A stretch of 64,000 nucleotides of DNA from Bacillota bacterium. Lineage in GTDB: Bacteria; Bacillota_I; Bacilli_A; RF39; UBA660. The notes under the pieces were generated by a model. That model saw only the letters and a list, made by a program, of their open reading frames with translations. It did not search any database and was not told the origin of the DNA. Shown piece by piece: positions 41,500-50,675 of the stretch. The stretch's first letter is position 1; every line of letters starts with the position of its first letter. The stretch covers positions 558,001 through 622,000 of the forward strand of contig JAEWOE010000006.1 in the NCBI GenBank assembly GCA_023460995.1, read 5' to 3'. The position numbers were made by a program, and so were the translations under genes.

Positions 41500-42402
41500 A
41501 TGGAATTATTAAAAAAACATAAATTCAAAGTAGGAATACTTATAATAAGTTTATTTATAGGTATACTTAGTTTTACTTATGGAAAATATGTATCAAATTC
41601 AATATGGAATTATTATTTAGAATCAAATGGTTTTTATTTAAGCAGCGAAAACTTAGGTGATACTACTTTAAAAAATGTTAATAATCTTTGGAATGGTAAT
41701 AGTGTATTTTTTAATATTAAAAATAGTTTAAATAGTAGCGTCGCAACAGGTTATGATATAAATTACACTGCTACTTGCACTATTGAAGGTGAGGCAGCTA
41801 GTAAAACAAAATGTAGTTTAAATGGCAGCGACTTAAATACAGTAGATGGTGTACTTACTAGTATCCAAAACTGTGAAAATAACAGTACTGATGGGATTGA
41901 TGTAAGTAATTATAATAAGGAAACTTGTGAATTAAATGGTTATAAGTGGAAAAATGAAATGGTAGAAAATAAGTTATTTTTTGATATTATTTTAACTGAT
42001 CCAGAATATAGCTTAATCGACTTAGTTGTCAACATAAATCTTACAAGTAATTCTCCATATCGTAAGACTTTAAATGGTAAATTCATACTTCATAAGAGTG
42101 ATATAATGTCTGAAAAAATCTCTATGAATTATAAAAATTATACAAATTATGATAGATTAGTTGTAACTAATTCGTTTGATAGTAAAAAATGTGTTAAAAT
42201 CACTTGGGACTCTAACAAACTGATCATAGGTGAAGATATTAATAATTTTAGTTCTTATAAAAATGATTCAAATGGATATGTTAATGAAATTATATTTAAT
42301 ATAAATGGAAAGGACAGTAGGAGCCTTATGTTTTACAAGAAGATTTTTAGTCAAAATTATAATGTTGAAGAATTTTCTCTTGAAGAAACAAGCGGTTGTT
42401 AA
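41500..42402 (+). CDS. Extracytoplasmic protein, TasA-like N-terminus
   Basis: A 300-residue protein with a membrane segment at residues 10-26 ending SFTYGKYVSNSIWNYYLES, the same kind of N-terminus (short spacer, Y-x-K-Y, then beta strands) as SipW substrates. The extracellular part has six Cys residues, including C-x5-C and C-x8-C pairs, and ends in Cys, so disulphides are likely. I do not recognise a named domain. It sits between a TasA-like gene and a signal-peptidase-like gene in the same operon. Confidence 0.65.
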   Translation: MELLKKHKFKVGILIISLFIGILSFTYGKYVSNSIWNYYLESNGFYLSSENLGDTTLKNVNNLWNGNSVFFNIKNSLNSSVATGYDINYTATCTIEGEAASKTKCSLNGSDLNTVDGVLTSIQNCENNSTDGIDVSNYNKETCELNGYKWKNEMVENKLFFDIILTDPEYSLIDLVVNINLTSNSPYRKTLNGKFILHKSDIMSEKISMNYKNYTNYDRLVVTNSFDSKKCVKITWDSNKLIIGEDINNFSSYKNDSNGYVNEIIFNINGKDSRSLMFYKKIFSQNYNVEEFSLEETSGC

Positions 42403-42425
42403 TTTAAAATAATTAGGCATAATTA

Positions 42426-42454
42426 TTGATAACTATGTCGAATTATGTTATTAT
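42426..42454 (+). promoter_or_regulatory. Promoter inside the fibre operon, before the degenerate SipW homologue
   Basis: TTGATA (42426-42431), 17-base spacer, TATTAT (42449-42454). The start codon at 42471 is only 16 bases downstream, leaving a minimal leader. Confidence 0.6.
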
Positions 42455-42470
42455 TATAGTAGGTGATAAA

Positions 42471-43004
42471 ATGAAGGTAATACAATCGATAAAAAAAATA
42501 TTAGTAGGAATACTTGGAGTCATATTTTTTGCATTTGTAATAACAGTTACTTTGCTATTATTAAATTTTAATAAATATGGTGTTACGCAATTTGGAGAAA
42601 CATCTTTAATTTTAATAAAAGGAGACTTATCTTCTGAAAACTTTAAAAAAGGAGATTTAGTTCTTGTTGAAGCTAAAAAGATAGATAAAATTGCAGTAGG
42701 TGATGAAATATTCGCATACAAAATAGCTTCTGACGGTTCAGTTAGTATTGATTTAGGAACTGTTGGTCAGACTCATCCTGATGATGATGCCATCTCATTT
42801 GAAAATGGGGCTGCATATTCAATGGATTTTGTTATTGGTAAAGCTGGTAAAGTTTATGAAAAAATTGGTTCATTTTTATCAATTATTGAATCAAAATGGG
42901 GCTTTTTATTCATTGTTCTTGTGCCAAGTTTCTTAATATTTATATATGAATTCTATGCATTAATTATAGAACTTAAATATGGTAAAGAAGAACAATCAGT
43001 ATAG
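42471..43004 (+). CDS. SipW-like signal peptidase homologue lacking catalytic residues
   Basis: About 177 residues with the SipW layout: membrane helix near residues 7-28, a small extracellular domain, and a second membrane helix at about 138-160. The domain has KKGDLVLVEA, which aligns with the GD-x-V-x-V strand of S26B peptidases. The upstream SGSM motif, whose second Ser is the nucleophile, is replaced by IKGDLSSEN, and no THR-type His motif follows. It is therefore probably inactive, serving as an adaptor or regulator for the two intact peptidases. ATG 42471 has AGGTGA 7 bases upstream. Confidence 0.6.
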   Translation: MKVIQSIKKILVGILGVIFFAFVITVTLLLLNFNKYGVTQFGETSLILIKGDLSSENFKKGDLVLVEAKKIDKIAVGDEIFAYKIASDGSVSIDLGTVGQTHPDDDAISFENGAAYSMDFVIGKAGKVYEKIGSFLSIIESKWGFLFIVLVPSFLIFIYEFYALIIELKYGKEEQSV

Positions 43005-43017
43005 TAAAATTAAACTC

Positions 43018-43050
43018 AAAAAATACATGAACTTAATCATGTATTTTTTT
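43018..43050 (+). terminator. Terminator after the degenerate SipW homologue
   Basis: AAAATACATGA and TCATGTATTTT form a perfect 11-bp stem followed by T residues. Confidence 0.87.
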
Positions 43051-43138
43051 ATTAAAATAATTTTGATACTGTTGTAAAGAATGTCGATTTATGGTAAAAT
43101 TATATAGACAATGAAAATAGGAAAGTGGGCGTTTAGTT

Positions 43139-45394
43139 GTGGTAAATATCGATTCCAAAAAAATAAATGTAATTGAAAAAATCATAAATTTTTTATTGAA
43201 TATACTAATAGGTATATTCGGAATTATCTTATTAGTAACAATATATACAGGGATACAAACTAAAATAATGAAAAAAAATTATACTGACTTTTTTGGATAT
43301 TCAATATTTGAAGTTCAAACAGGCAGTATGGAAAAAGAAATAAGTGCTGGTGATTGGATTATTACCAAAATAACACAAGACGTTAAATTAGATGATATTG
43401 TAACTTATGAAGTTGATGGAGAGTATGTTACACACCGTATTATAGAGGTTTACAATGGAACATATGTAACAAAAGGTGACGCTAATAATACAAAAGATGA
43501 CCCAATAGATCAAAGTCAAATAGTAGGTAAAGAAGTTGGAAAATTAGCTGGTTTTGGAATTTTAAGGAAAACAATATTTAACCCAGCTGTATTAGTAACA
43601 TTAATAATAACACTAATTTTATTTAGTCTAGTTGTTAAGAAAAATAAAGAAGATGACATTAAAAATAGTGATAAACCTAAAACGATGTTAGTTAATGAAA
43701 TTTTAGATGTAATAGAGAAGAAATTACTACCAGTTATTTCAAAATCCATTAAAACATTAAATATAGGAAGAAAGCCTTTAGTTTCTAAGAATGACATTAA
43801 AAAATCAAAAATTGAAAGTAAAGTTGTTGAAGTTCCTAATGTTTCAAACAGATTAGAAGATATACCAGTTGTAATAAAAGAAGAAAATATTAAAGATACG
43901 TTTGTTCAAAAAAATAATGGAATGTCTGAAGTAGAAAAAGAAAACGAACTTGGAAAAACTTCATTTTTTAGAGTTATATCAGTAAATGATGAAGTTGATG
44001 AAAAATATAAAGTTGAACAAGAAACAACAAAAGATGAAGTTACAATAATTGAAGATGAGGAAGATAGTTTAGATAAAACTATATTGTACAGAAATATTTC
44101 TGTAGACATATCTGAACTAGATAGTTCAGCATTATTGGAAATAGCAAATAATATGAAAACTAGTAAGCAATCTAATTTGACTGATACTAGCGCTACTAAT
44201 AAAGATGTAGATGAAGAAGAAGATTTCATTTTAGAAGATCCAAGTTTAACAAAGATTAACTTAAATTTTTTGAAAGATAGAAAAGGTAATCAAAATATAA
44301 TAGATACTGCGATGTTAATCAAAAAAGAAGAAATAAATCGATTAGTAAAAGTTTTAATAAACAGTGATAATGTAAAAGTTAGTGAAACATCAATGAGAAA
44401 TAAAATCAGAAATACTTTCGCTATTAATTATATTGATGCCAAGTATTATAATTACTATGAAGAGGATAGTAGTGAAACAAGCAAAAAAAGTTTAATGCTA
44501 AGGCTAGAAAAAACAATTAACAATGTATCCGTTGGTTTAGTTAAGAAATATGAAGGTAATAATCGCAAATATGAATCTATAGTAAATGAATATGCTCAAG
44601 TTTTTATGTTAATAGCTAATATTGAAAAAGCTAAGGATTCTATTGAAGATATCGGCACGAGACGTGACTTTTATAAAAAATTATTAACTAGGTATTCAAA
44701 GCAATTGGATGAGTACAAGATTGATACATTAATTAAACAAGTAGTTATTATACAAAAAAAATATGCTGAATTGTTAAAAAAATTCATTGAAAAATTAGAG
44801 ACAAATTTATTTAATCTTAATACTTATAAGCTAGCACCTAAAAATAAAATTTATGGTGTGAAATTAGAACATAATATCTCTTTTAGTAAAGTATATAGTT
44901 CTTACGTTATTGATAAAACATATGAGCAAGGAATTGTGGCTGAAGATAAGATATCAGTATTAGTTACTTTATTATTAATTCAATTAATTAATGATATGAC
45001 AACATTTGATTTTGGTAAAAAGTATGTTTTTTATATTCCAGAAAGTTTATATGATAAAGAAAAGAAATTTGAAAAATTATTAAAAATGATTGAAGATAAA
45101 TATTCTAAAGAGAATGCTGCTATCTTAGTAACATATGAAGAACTAATAAAACATAGAGTGTTTATCAAAAAAGTTAAAAAAGATGGTTACAAATTTGCTT
45201 TAGTTTTTACTAAAGACAGTAATATTAAAGAAAAAGATCGTGGTAATTTATATGTAGCAGATTATATCTTTGTTAATAAGAAGTTAGAGAATATTGCGGA
45301 AATAATTTCGCTAATACCGGATGATCTTAAAGATAAAGTAGTTTATGAAGATATATCTAATAAAGTTGGGGATTTTGGGAGTGAGGAAGTATGA
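43139..45394 (+). CDS. SipW-type (S26B) signal peptidase fused to a large cytosolic domain
   Basis: 751 residues. The first 185 are an intact SipW-like peptidase: membrane helix at 18-42, catalytic Ser in VQTGSMEKEISAGDWIITK, His in YVTHRII near residue 100, the GDANNTKDDP motif, and a second helix at 151-175. A cytosolic region of about 575 residues follows, with Lys/Glu-rich linkers, a repeated short motif (TSFFRVISVNDE and TILYRNISVDIS) and a C-terminal alpha/beta domain (residues about 560-740). This extra domain is not part of known SipW proteins. GTG start. It overlaps the ATPase gene by 4 bases. Confidence 0.75.
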   Translation: MVNIDSKKINVIEKIINFLLNILIGIFGIILLVTIYTGIQTKIMKKNYTDFFGYSIFEVQTGSMEKEISAGDWIITKITQDVKLDDIVTYEVDGEYVTHRIIEVYNGTYVTKGDANNTKDDPIDQSQIVGKEVGKLAGFGILRKTIFNPAVLVTLIITLILFSLVVKKNKEDDIKNSDKPKTMLVNEILDVIEKKLLPVISKSIKTLNIGRKPLVSKNDIKKSKIESKVVEVPNVSNRLEDIPVVIKEENIKDTFVQKNNGMSEVEKENELGKTSFFRVISVNDEVDEKYKVEQETTKDEVTIIEDEEDSLDKTILYRNISVDISELDSSALLEIANNMKTSKQSNLTDTSATNKDVDEEEDFILEDPSLTKINLNFLKDRKGNQNIIDTAMLIKKEEINRLVKVLINSDNVKVSETSMRNKIRNTFAINYIDAKYYNYYEEDSSETSKKSLMLRLEKTINNVSVGLVKKYEGNNRKYESIVNEYAQVFMLIANIEKAKDSIEDIGTRRDFYKKLLTRYSKQLDEYKIDTLIKQVVIIQKKYAELLKKFIEKLETNLFNLNTYKLAPKNKIYGVKLEHNISFSKVYSSYVIDKTYEQGIVAEDKISVLVTLLLIQLINDMTTFDFGKKYVFYIPESLYDKEKKFEKLLKMIEDKYSKENAAILVTYEELIKHRVFIKKVKKDGYKFALVFTKDSNIKEKDRGNLYVADYIFVNKKLENIAEIISLIPDDLKDKVVYEDISNKVGDFGSEEV

Positions 45395-46932
45395 ATACAT
45401 TTTTAAGATTTTTCTATGAATTTATTTCTATATTTTTTGATGGTTTATTATTCATTGTTAAGGCTATTGGTGAAGGATTAGCCCAAATGTTTAGTATTAA
45501 ATCATACTTAAAAATAGTAAATAGTTATAAGGGAAGTTTTCAACAAGGTGAATGGATATTGTTATGGATATTGGTTGCAGTCCTTGTTATAATCGTTGGT
45601 TTAGTAATCTTTTTATTAGTTACACGTTTAATGCGTTTCTTTAAATTAGGTAAAAAGAGAATGAATCAAGAAGAGTTATTAAATGAAATTTCAGATTTAA
45701 ATGATCAAGTTGCGAAACTTATGAAAGAAAAAGATGAAATTATGGCTATGAAAGTTTCACAACTTGGATTAAAACCAGATGATAAAGAAAAAGAAGATAA
45801 TAATGATTTATCAGAGGAAGATGAGTTGGCTGCAGATGAACTAGCAGGAATTAATTCAAGATTTCCTATGTTATGTAGTATAGATAGAAGATTCAAAGGA
45901 TTTAAATCAAAAAATTACAATAACAATCTTAATCTTGAAGAATTGGTTGAAAATTTCCGTTGTTTTTCAGCAACACAATTACATTTATATTATGAACCAA
46001 GACTTCTAAGAGCATTTATAGCAGGATTAGCTTCTGGAAAATTAATCATTTTGCAAGGTATTTCTGGAACAGGTAAAACTTCTCTAGCATATGCTTGGGG
46101 AAAGTTTATTAATAAGGATTCTTGCGTTGCTTCAGTAGAGCCATCTTGGAGAGATAAAACAGAATTAATTGGTTATTTTAATGAGTTTACAAAAAAATTT
46201 AATGAAACAAAAGTTTTAGTTGAACTTTATACTGCCAGTCTAGATGATGATATTCATACAATCATATTAGATGAAATGAATATTGCTCGTGTTGAATATT
46301 ATTTTGCCGAGATGCTTTCAATTCTTGAAATGCCTTCGAGAGAAGAATGGATTATTCCAGTTGTAACAAGTGGTTGGGCAGATGATCCTGAAAGAATTAT
46401 AGATGGTAAACTTAAACTACCTGGAAACTTATGGTATATTGGAACAATCAATAATGATGATTCAACTTTCATGGTTACAGATAAGGTTTATGACCGTGCG
46501 ATGCCAATAGATATCAATACTCGTTGCGATCCATTTAAGAGTAGAGAACAAGAAGCAATGAGTATCAATTCAAGTTATCTTGAATCATTATTTAAAAAGG
46601 CTCAAGAAGATAAACCAGTTACTGCAAAAGCAATTGAGAAAATACAAGATATGGAACTTTATGTTATTAATCATTTCCGTGTTGCTTTTGGTAATCGTAT
46701 TATGAAACAACTAAATGCTTTTGTACCAGTATATGTTGCATCTGGTGGCAAAGAAGTTGATGGTATTGATTATTTCATATCAAAGAAAATTTTTCGTAAA
46801 TTTGATCAATTAAATATATCATTAATACGTGATGAAATAGATCCTTTTATAAAATATTTACATAAGACATTTGGTGATGAAGCAATGTCTGAATGTGTTG
46901 AATATTTAGAAAGACTTAAGAAATCATTTTAG
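45391..46932 (+). CDS. Membrane-anchored McrB-like AAA+ ATPase
   Basis: 513 residues. An amphipathic/hydrophobic N-terminus and a clear membrane helix (about residues 52-78) precede a coiled coil (90-115) and an AAA+ module. Walker A is QGISGTGKTS near residue 222; Walker B is TIILDEMNIARVEYYFAE, with the DEMN signature of McrB-type proteins; sensor 1 is in IGTINNDDST and an arginine finger in YDRAMP. McrB relatives power protein remodelling as well as DNA restriction. Coupling to a signal peptidase fusion and a DUF2357-like protein suggests it drives secretion or assembly of the fibre. Confidence 0.75.
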   Translation: MNTFLRFFYEFISIFFDGLLFIVKAIGEGLAQMFSIKSYLKIVNSYKGSFQQGEWILLWILVAVLVIIVGLVIFLLVTRLMRFFKLGKKRMNQEELLNEISDLNDQVAKLMKEKDEIMAMKVSQLGLKPDDKEKEDNNDLSEEDELAADELAGINSRFPMLCSIDRRFKGFKSKNYNNNLNLEELVENFRCFSATQLHLYYEPRLLRAFIAGLASGKLIILQGISGTGKTSLAYAWGKFINKDSCVASVEPSWRDKTELIGYFNEFTKKFNETKVLVELYTASLDDDIHTIILDEMNIARVEYYFAEMLSILEMPSREEWIIPVVTSGWADDPERIIDGKLKLPGNLWYIGTINNDDSTFMVTDKVYDRAMPIDINTRCDPFKSREQEAMSINSSYLESLFKKAQEDKPVTAKAIEKIQDMELYVINHFRVAFGNRIMKQLNAFVPVYVASGGKEVDGIDYFISKKIFRKFDQLNISLIRDEIDPFIKYLHKTFGDEAMSECVEYLERLKKSF

Positions 46933-46948
46933 AAAGTGGTGAATAAAT

Positions 46949-48079
46949 ATGGCAAGACAATCAAGAATTAAAGTAGATGCAGAACTTAATAAAAAAAGTG
47001 AGCAATTTAAAAAAAATCTGAATTCGGAAATGTATTTCAAATCAGATTTTGTCAGCGAGTTAATGTCGTTAAATTGGCTTGAAGAACTTGAAAAGGCTTG
47101 TCCATATCTTGAGAATATTGTTGTTAGAGCAAAAGTAGCATTATACACTGAATCAGCAATAGTAAAAATAGAAAAAGCAAAAAAAACCAGTGTAGATAGT
47201 GTTAAGGATCTAACAAGACATACGCACTATATTGATAAAATAAATGATAAAACACAAGATGTTGAACCATCTAAACTATTAATAACATTCCCTGAAGAAA
47301 CCTATAATACATATGAAAATAGGTTTCTTTATACATTAATTGATACTATGAATAGATTCGTTTTAAAGAAGCAAGCTATGCTAGATGATATTGAAGCAAA
47401 AAGTACAAAAACTTTAGAATATGCTGGTTCTACTAAAACTTCTAGAGAAAAAGTTAGTATTGAATTTAAAGTGTCACTTGAGGAACTTCCAGAAGGACAA
47501 AATATTTCGGAATTTAAAAAAGAGATACAAAATATTAAAGCAAGGTTAAAAAAAGTTAAAGACTATCTTACTGGGTGGCAAAGAAGTGAAATGATAAAGT
47601 CTTTAAATAAATTACATGTACCTTTTGTTATACCACCAATAAGGAAGACTAATTTGATTTTAAAAAACCCTAATTTTCAAGTTGCGACAAAGTTATGGAC
47701 TTTTTTACAAACTTATGATGAGGACTTATCTAATTCTAGTGATAGTTCAGATAGTGTAGGTAATGATGTATTAAAAGGTATTTTGGATGATTCATTTTTG
47801 ATGGATTATTTTGTTCTAGATTCTATTTATGCATCTAAAAGAAAAGAAAAAGAGCAATTAAAAAAGTATGCAGCTATTATGATAAAGCAACAATTGCAAA
47901 GAGTGGTCATGCTTATGTTAAACAGTGGAATTAAAATCACTGAAGAACAAATACTTAGTATGGTCACTGCTGAAATAAAAGATGAAAAAAACAAAGTCTT
48001 AGTAGGTAGCGCTGATATCAAAGATAAATTTAAAAGCGCAATAGATGAATATTTAGAAAGGACACAAGATTATTTGTAG
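46949..48079 (+). CDS. DUF2357/McrC-N-like partner of the AAA ATPase
   Basis: 376 residues, cytosolic and mostly helical. The segment EETYNTYENRFLYTLIDTM (about residues 112-130) matches the ENRF signature of DUF2357 proteins, the usual partners of McrB-type ATPases. The rest contains coiled coils and a Ser-rich linker (SNSSDSSDSVG). No PD-(D/E)XK nuclease motif is evident, unlike McrC restriction subunits, so a role in DNA cleavage is not supported. The gene follows the ATPase by 16 bases and precedes another SipW-type peptidase by 9. Confidence 0.6.
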   Translation: MARQSRIKVDAELNKKSEQFKKNLNSEMYFKSDFVSELMSLNWLEELEKACPYLENIVVRAKVALYTESAIVKIEKAKKTSVDSVKDLTRHTHYIDKINDKTQDVEPSKLLITFPEETYNTYENRFLYTLIDTMNRFVLKKQAMLDDIEAKSTKTLEYAGSTKTSREKVSIEFKVSLEELPEGQNISEFKKEIQNIKARLKKVKDYLTGWQRSEMIKSLNKLHVPFVIPPIRKTNLILKNPNFQVATKLWTFLQTYDEDLSNSSDSSDSVGNDVLKGILDDSFLMDYFVLDSIYASKRKEKEQLKKYAAIMIKQQLQRVVMLMLNSGIKITEEQILSMVTAEIKDEKNKVLVGSADIKDKFKSAIDEYLERTQDYL

Positions 48080-48088
48080 GTAACAAAA

Positions 48089-48670
48089 ATGAATTTTATT
48101 AATAAATTAAAGGAAAACAAAATATTTAAAATTCTTTATAAAATACTAAATGCCATTGTAATATTTCTAGTAATTGCATTTATATTTGTTGTATTTTTAC
48201 AACGTTTTAGTGACAATAAGTTATCATTCTTTAATTATAGAATGTTTACCGTAATTTCAGGAAGTATGGAGCCTAAATACAAAATAGGGGATGTTTTAGT
48301 TTCTAAAGAAGTTGAACCTTCTGAAATTAAAGTTGGAGATACTATTAGTTATTTAGGTAAAAGTGGAAGTTTTAAAGACAAGATAATTACACATGAAGTT
48401 GTGGAAATAAACAAAGATGAAAATGGAGATTACGTTTTTCATTCTAAAGGATTAACTAACATAGTTGAAGATCCTATAGTTTATGAAAGTCAGTTATATG
48501 GAGTTGTAAAATACAGGTTCGTAACGCTTTCATTAATATATAAAATAGTTGGTACAAAGATAGGATTTTATTTATTTATAATTCTACCGTTAATATTTGT
48601 TATTGGAAACGAATTTATCTCTGTTTTACTAGCAAAAGAAGAAAAAAGAAGAGCAAATTCAAAAAGTTAA
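48089..48670 (+). CDS. sipW: SipW-type (S26B) signal peptidase
   Basis: 193 residues with the complete SipW layout. Membrane helices lie at about 20-42 and 158-182. Catalytic Ser is in ISGSMEPKYKIGDVLVSKE near residue 56, and the His is in IITHEVVEI near residue 95, followed by HSKGLTN. ER/archaeal-type peptidases of this group process TasA and camelysin-type precursors in Bacillus, so this is the best candidate for maturing the subunits encoded nearby. It precedes the TasA-like gene at 48697. Confidence 0.88.
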   Translation: MNFINKLKENKIFKILYKILNAIVIFLVIAFIFVVFLQRFSDNKLSFFNYRMFTVISGSMEPKYKIGDVLVSKEVEPSEIKVGDTISYLGKSGSFKDKIITHEVVEINKDENGDYVFHSKGLTNIVEDPIVYESQLYGVVKYRFVTLSLIYKIVGTKIGFYLFIILPLIFVIGNEFISVLLAKEEKRRANSKS

Positions 48671-48696
48671 AATTTTAATTAACTGAGGTGATATAA

Positions 48697-49929
48697 ATGG
48701 AAGCGAAGCACAAACTTTATTTAAAACTAAACTTAATGTCTTTAGTTTTTATTGTAGTTTCATTTATATCAGTAACACTTGCCTGGTTTGCATATAGCGG
48801 TTTAGCTGATGTGTCAGCCGAAATAGGTGTTAAAGCTTGGTATATTGAATTAAATAAAGATGGTCAATCAGTCTCAAATGAGGTTGTCATATCTCTTTCT
48901 GATATTTATCCAGGTATGGAAATATCTCATGAAATGATTAATATTAAGAACTTGGGAGATTCTGATGCAGAACTTAATTATTCAATTGAGTCAGCAAGAT
49001 TACTTGGTGATGCAGAAAATAATTTTGTAGTAAGTGATGGTGGTATTGATTCAGATTATATTGGTGATGTTTTATCACATAACTACCCATTTCACATTAA
49101 TATGAATTTAAGTAAAAATTATATTTTAGCTAAAGATGGAGAGAGTTTTTTTGAAGTTTCAATATCATGGCCACTTGATTCAGGTGATGATGCTTTTGAT
49201 AGCTTATGGGGAACTAAGGCATATCAATTTGATAAAAGTGAATTAGAACTTAAGCAAAATAACCCAAATTATCAAATTAAATCAGCTATTCAAATTGTTA
49301 TTAAAATTATGGCAGAACAGTATACTGGTGGCGATAAGTCAAGTGATACGCGTTATAATTTAGGGGATACAGTCTTATATGATGTAGTTAATAATAAAAT
49401 ATGTTCTGAAATAGGTGATAGTTGTATAGCAACTTATGTATTGGACAAAAATAATACATTGGCTGACGATACGGTAACGCTACTACCAAATCCTAAAAAT
49501 ACATATGCTACAGGTGCATTTAATGACTATAATTCACTATTAACAAGTACAACTAACGGTTGGACGGTACCAACTAGAGGATTAACTGCTGGTGATATTA
49601 TGGGTGTTATATCAACTGATATAATGGACACGAATTTAGTAAGAAGTGGAATTTCTAATGTTGTAGCGGGTAATTTGAAATATTCTAGTCGAATGACATC
49701 TGAGCTTACTAGGGTAGCAAGTTATAGTGGATACTATAGTTATCATAATGACAAATTTAGCTATTTATCTACTGCTAATTGTTATTGGACTAATTCTGAA
49801 TATAATAGTTCATTAGGCTATGCTGCTAAAAAAATTGATGATAATATATCTAAAGTTTATGGAGAAGAGAAAGAAACTGTATGTAATGTAGTTCCGGTTA
49901 TTATAGCTTCAAAATCAAACTTAGAATAA
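48697..49929 (+). CDS. TasA-like protein with C-terminal FGE/lectin-like domain
   Basis: 410 residues. The N-terminal membrane segment ends VTLAWFAYSGLADVSAEIGV, and the next 180 residues form a TasA/camelysin-like domain (SDIYPGMEISHEMINIKNLG, SDAELNYSIES). The C-terminal half (ATYVLDKNN..., GAFNDYNSLL, TNGWTVPTRGLT, CYWTNSEY, then NVVPVII) resembles the display domain fused to pseudopilin-like proteins, including the one at 8128. It follows sipW by 26 bases. A single protein combining fibre and display domains suggests the tip or a decorated subunit. Confidence 0.7.
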   Translation: MEAKHKLYLKLNLMSLVFIVVSFISVTLAWFAYSGLADVSAEIGVKAWYIELNKDGQSVSNEVVISLSDIYPGMEISHEMINIKNLGDSDAELNYSIESARLLGDAENNFVVSDGGIDSDYIGDVLSHNYPFHINMNLSKNYILAKDGESFFEVSISWPLDSGDDAFDSLWGTKAYQFDKSELELKQNNPNYQIKSAIQIVIKIMAEQYTGGDKSSDTRYNLGDTVLYDVVNNKICSEIGDSCIATYVLDKNNTLADDTVTLLPNPKNTYATGAFNDYNSLLTSTTNGWTVPTRGLTAGDIMGVISTDIMDTNLVRSGISNVVAGNLKYSSRMTSELTRVASYSGYYSYHNDKFSYLSTANCYWTNSEYNSSLGYAAKKIDDNISKVYGEEKETVCNVVPVIIASKSNLE

Positions 49930-49931
49930 GT

Positions 49932-49959
49932 AAAAGACATTAATAAATGTCTTTTTTTT
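49932..49959 (+). terminator. Terminator at the end of the fibre operon
   Basis: AAAAGACATT and AATGTCTTTT form a perfect 10-bp stem followed by eight T residues. Confidence 0.87.
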
Positions 49960-49989
49960 GCAATAAAATATAAAATAAGTGTAAGACAT

Positions 49990-50015
49990 AAAAAGAGAAC
50001 TTAAGTTCTCTTTTT
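49990..50015. terminator. Bidirectional terminator facing the minus-strand TasA-like gene
   Basis: A perfect 26-bp palindrome with core GAGAACTTAAGTTCTC, A tract on one side and T tract on the other. Confidence 0.8.
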
Positions 50016-50042
50016 AGGAAATGTATAATGAACATATTATTT

Positions 50043-50675
50043 TTAGTTAAATATTTGTTCAAATGAAATATTTGCACTCATTTGAAATTTAGTGTCTTCA
50101 GTAGCAGCAGTTCCACCAACATAAGTATCATCTTCGTCAGTCATTGTTTCTTCACTGCCTTCATACCATTCAAAGAAAACTCTAATAGTAAATGATTTAA
50201 AACTAAAATCTTCTATTTCTTTATCATAGTTAAAAGTATTTGTTATTGTTGAACCATTAAGAGTAATTAGATCTAATGTATCTCCTTCAATATAATTTTC
50301 AGGAAGTAAAGCATATTTAGTAATCATTAAATCTGGAATGTTCTCATTTTGAATATTTAAATTTACTGTATATTTAAATGATACATCAACATTTGTTGGA
50401 TCAATATTAATATCAAAGTAGCCTTTTGAAGTAGGGGCAAGCTTATTGGAAGCTACATATTCATTTTCTTCAATAGTAGGAAGAAAAGAGACAGTAGAAC
50501 TAGTATTACTTGTTATATCTACATCGTTAACAAGTATTTGCCATTTAGCAAATAGTACTTCTATATCACTTGTTGTGCCTGCTACATACTTAGAGTAAGT
50601 AGTACTCATGAAACAAAGACATATAGATAATGAAATTAAAACAATAACAAATCTCAATTTTTTTACTATGTTCAT
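50043..50675 (-). CDS. TasA/camelysin-like secreted protein (minus strand)
   Basis: About 210 residues from the ATG at 50675 (AAGGGG RBS; the upstream in-frame ATG at 50705 has none). A signal/membrane segment (residues 8-26, ending FMSTTYSKYVAGTT) is followed by a beta domain with FAKWQILVNDVDIT and a C-terminal RVFFEWYEGSEE that parallels the [WY]xEGxD motif of the major subunits. It is on the opposite strand at the edge of the locus and so under separate control. Probably another SipW substrate. Confidence 0.7.
   Translation of the reverse strand: MNIVKKLRFVIVLISLSICLCFMSTTYSKYVAGTTSDIEVLFAKWQILVNDVDITSNTSSTVSFLPTIEENEYVASNKLAPTSKGYFDINIDPTNVDVSFKYTVNLNIQNENIPDLMITKYALLPENYIEGDTLDLITLNGSTITNTFNYDKEIEDFSFKSFTIRVFFEWYEGSEETMTDEDDTYVGGTAATEDTKFQMSANISFEQIFN

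Noticed and set aside
45391..48079. McrBC restriction system
   Set aside because: The ATPase is membrane-anchored, the partner shows no nuclease motif, and both are coupled to signal peptidase genes; secretion is a better reading.
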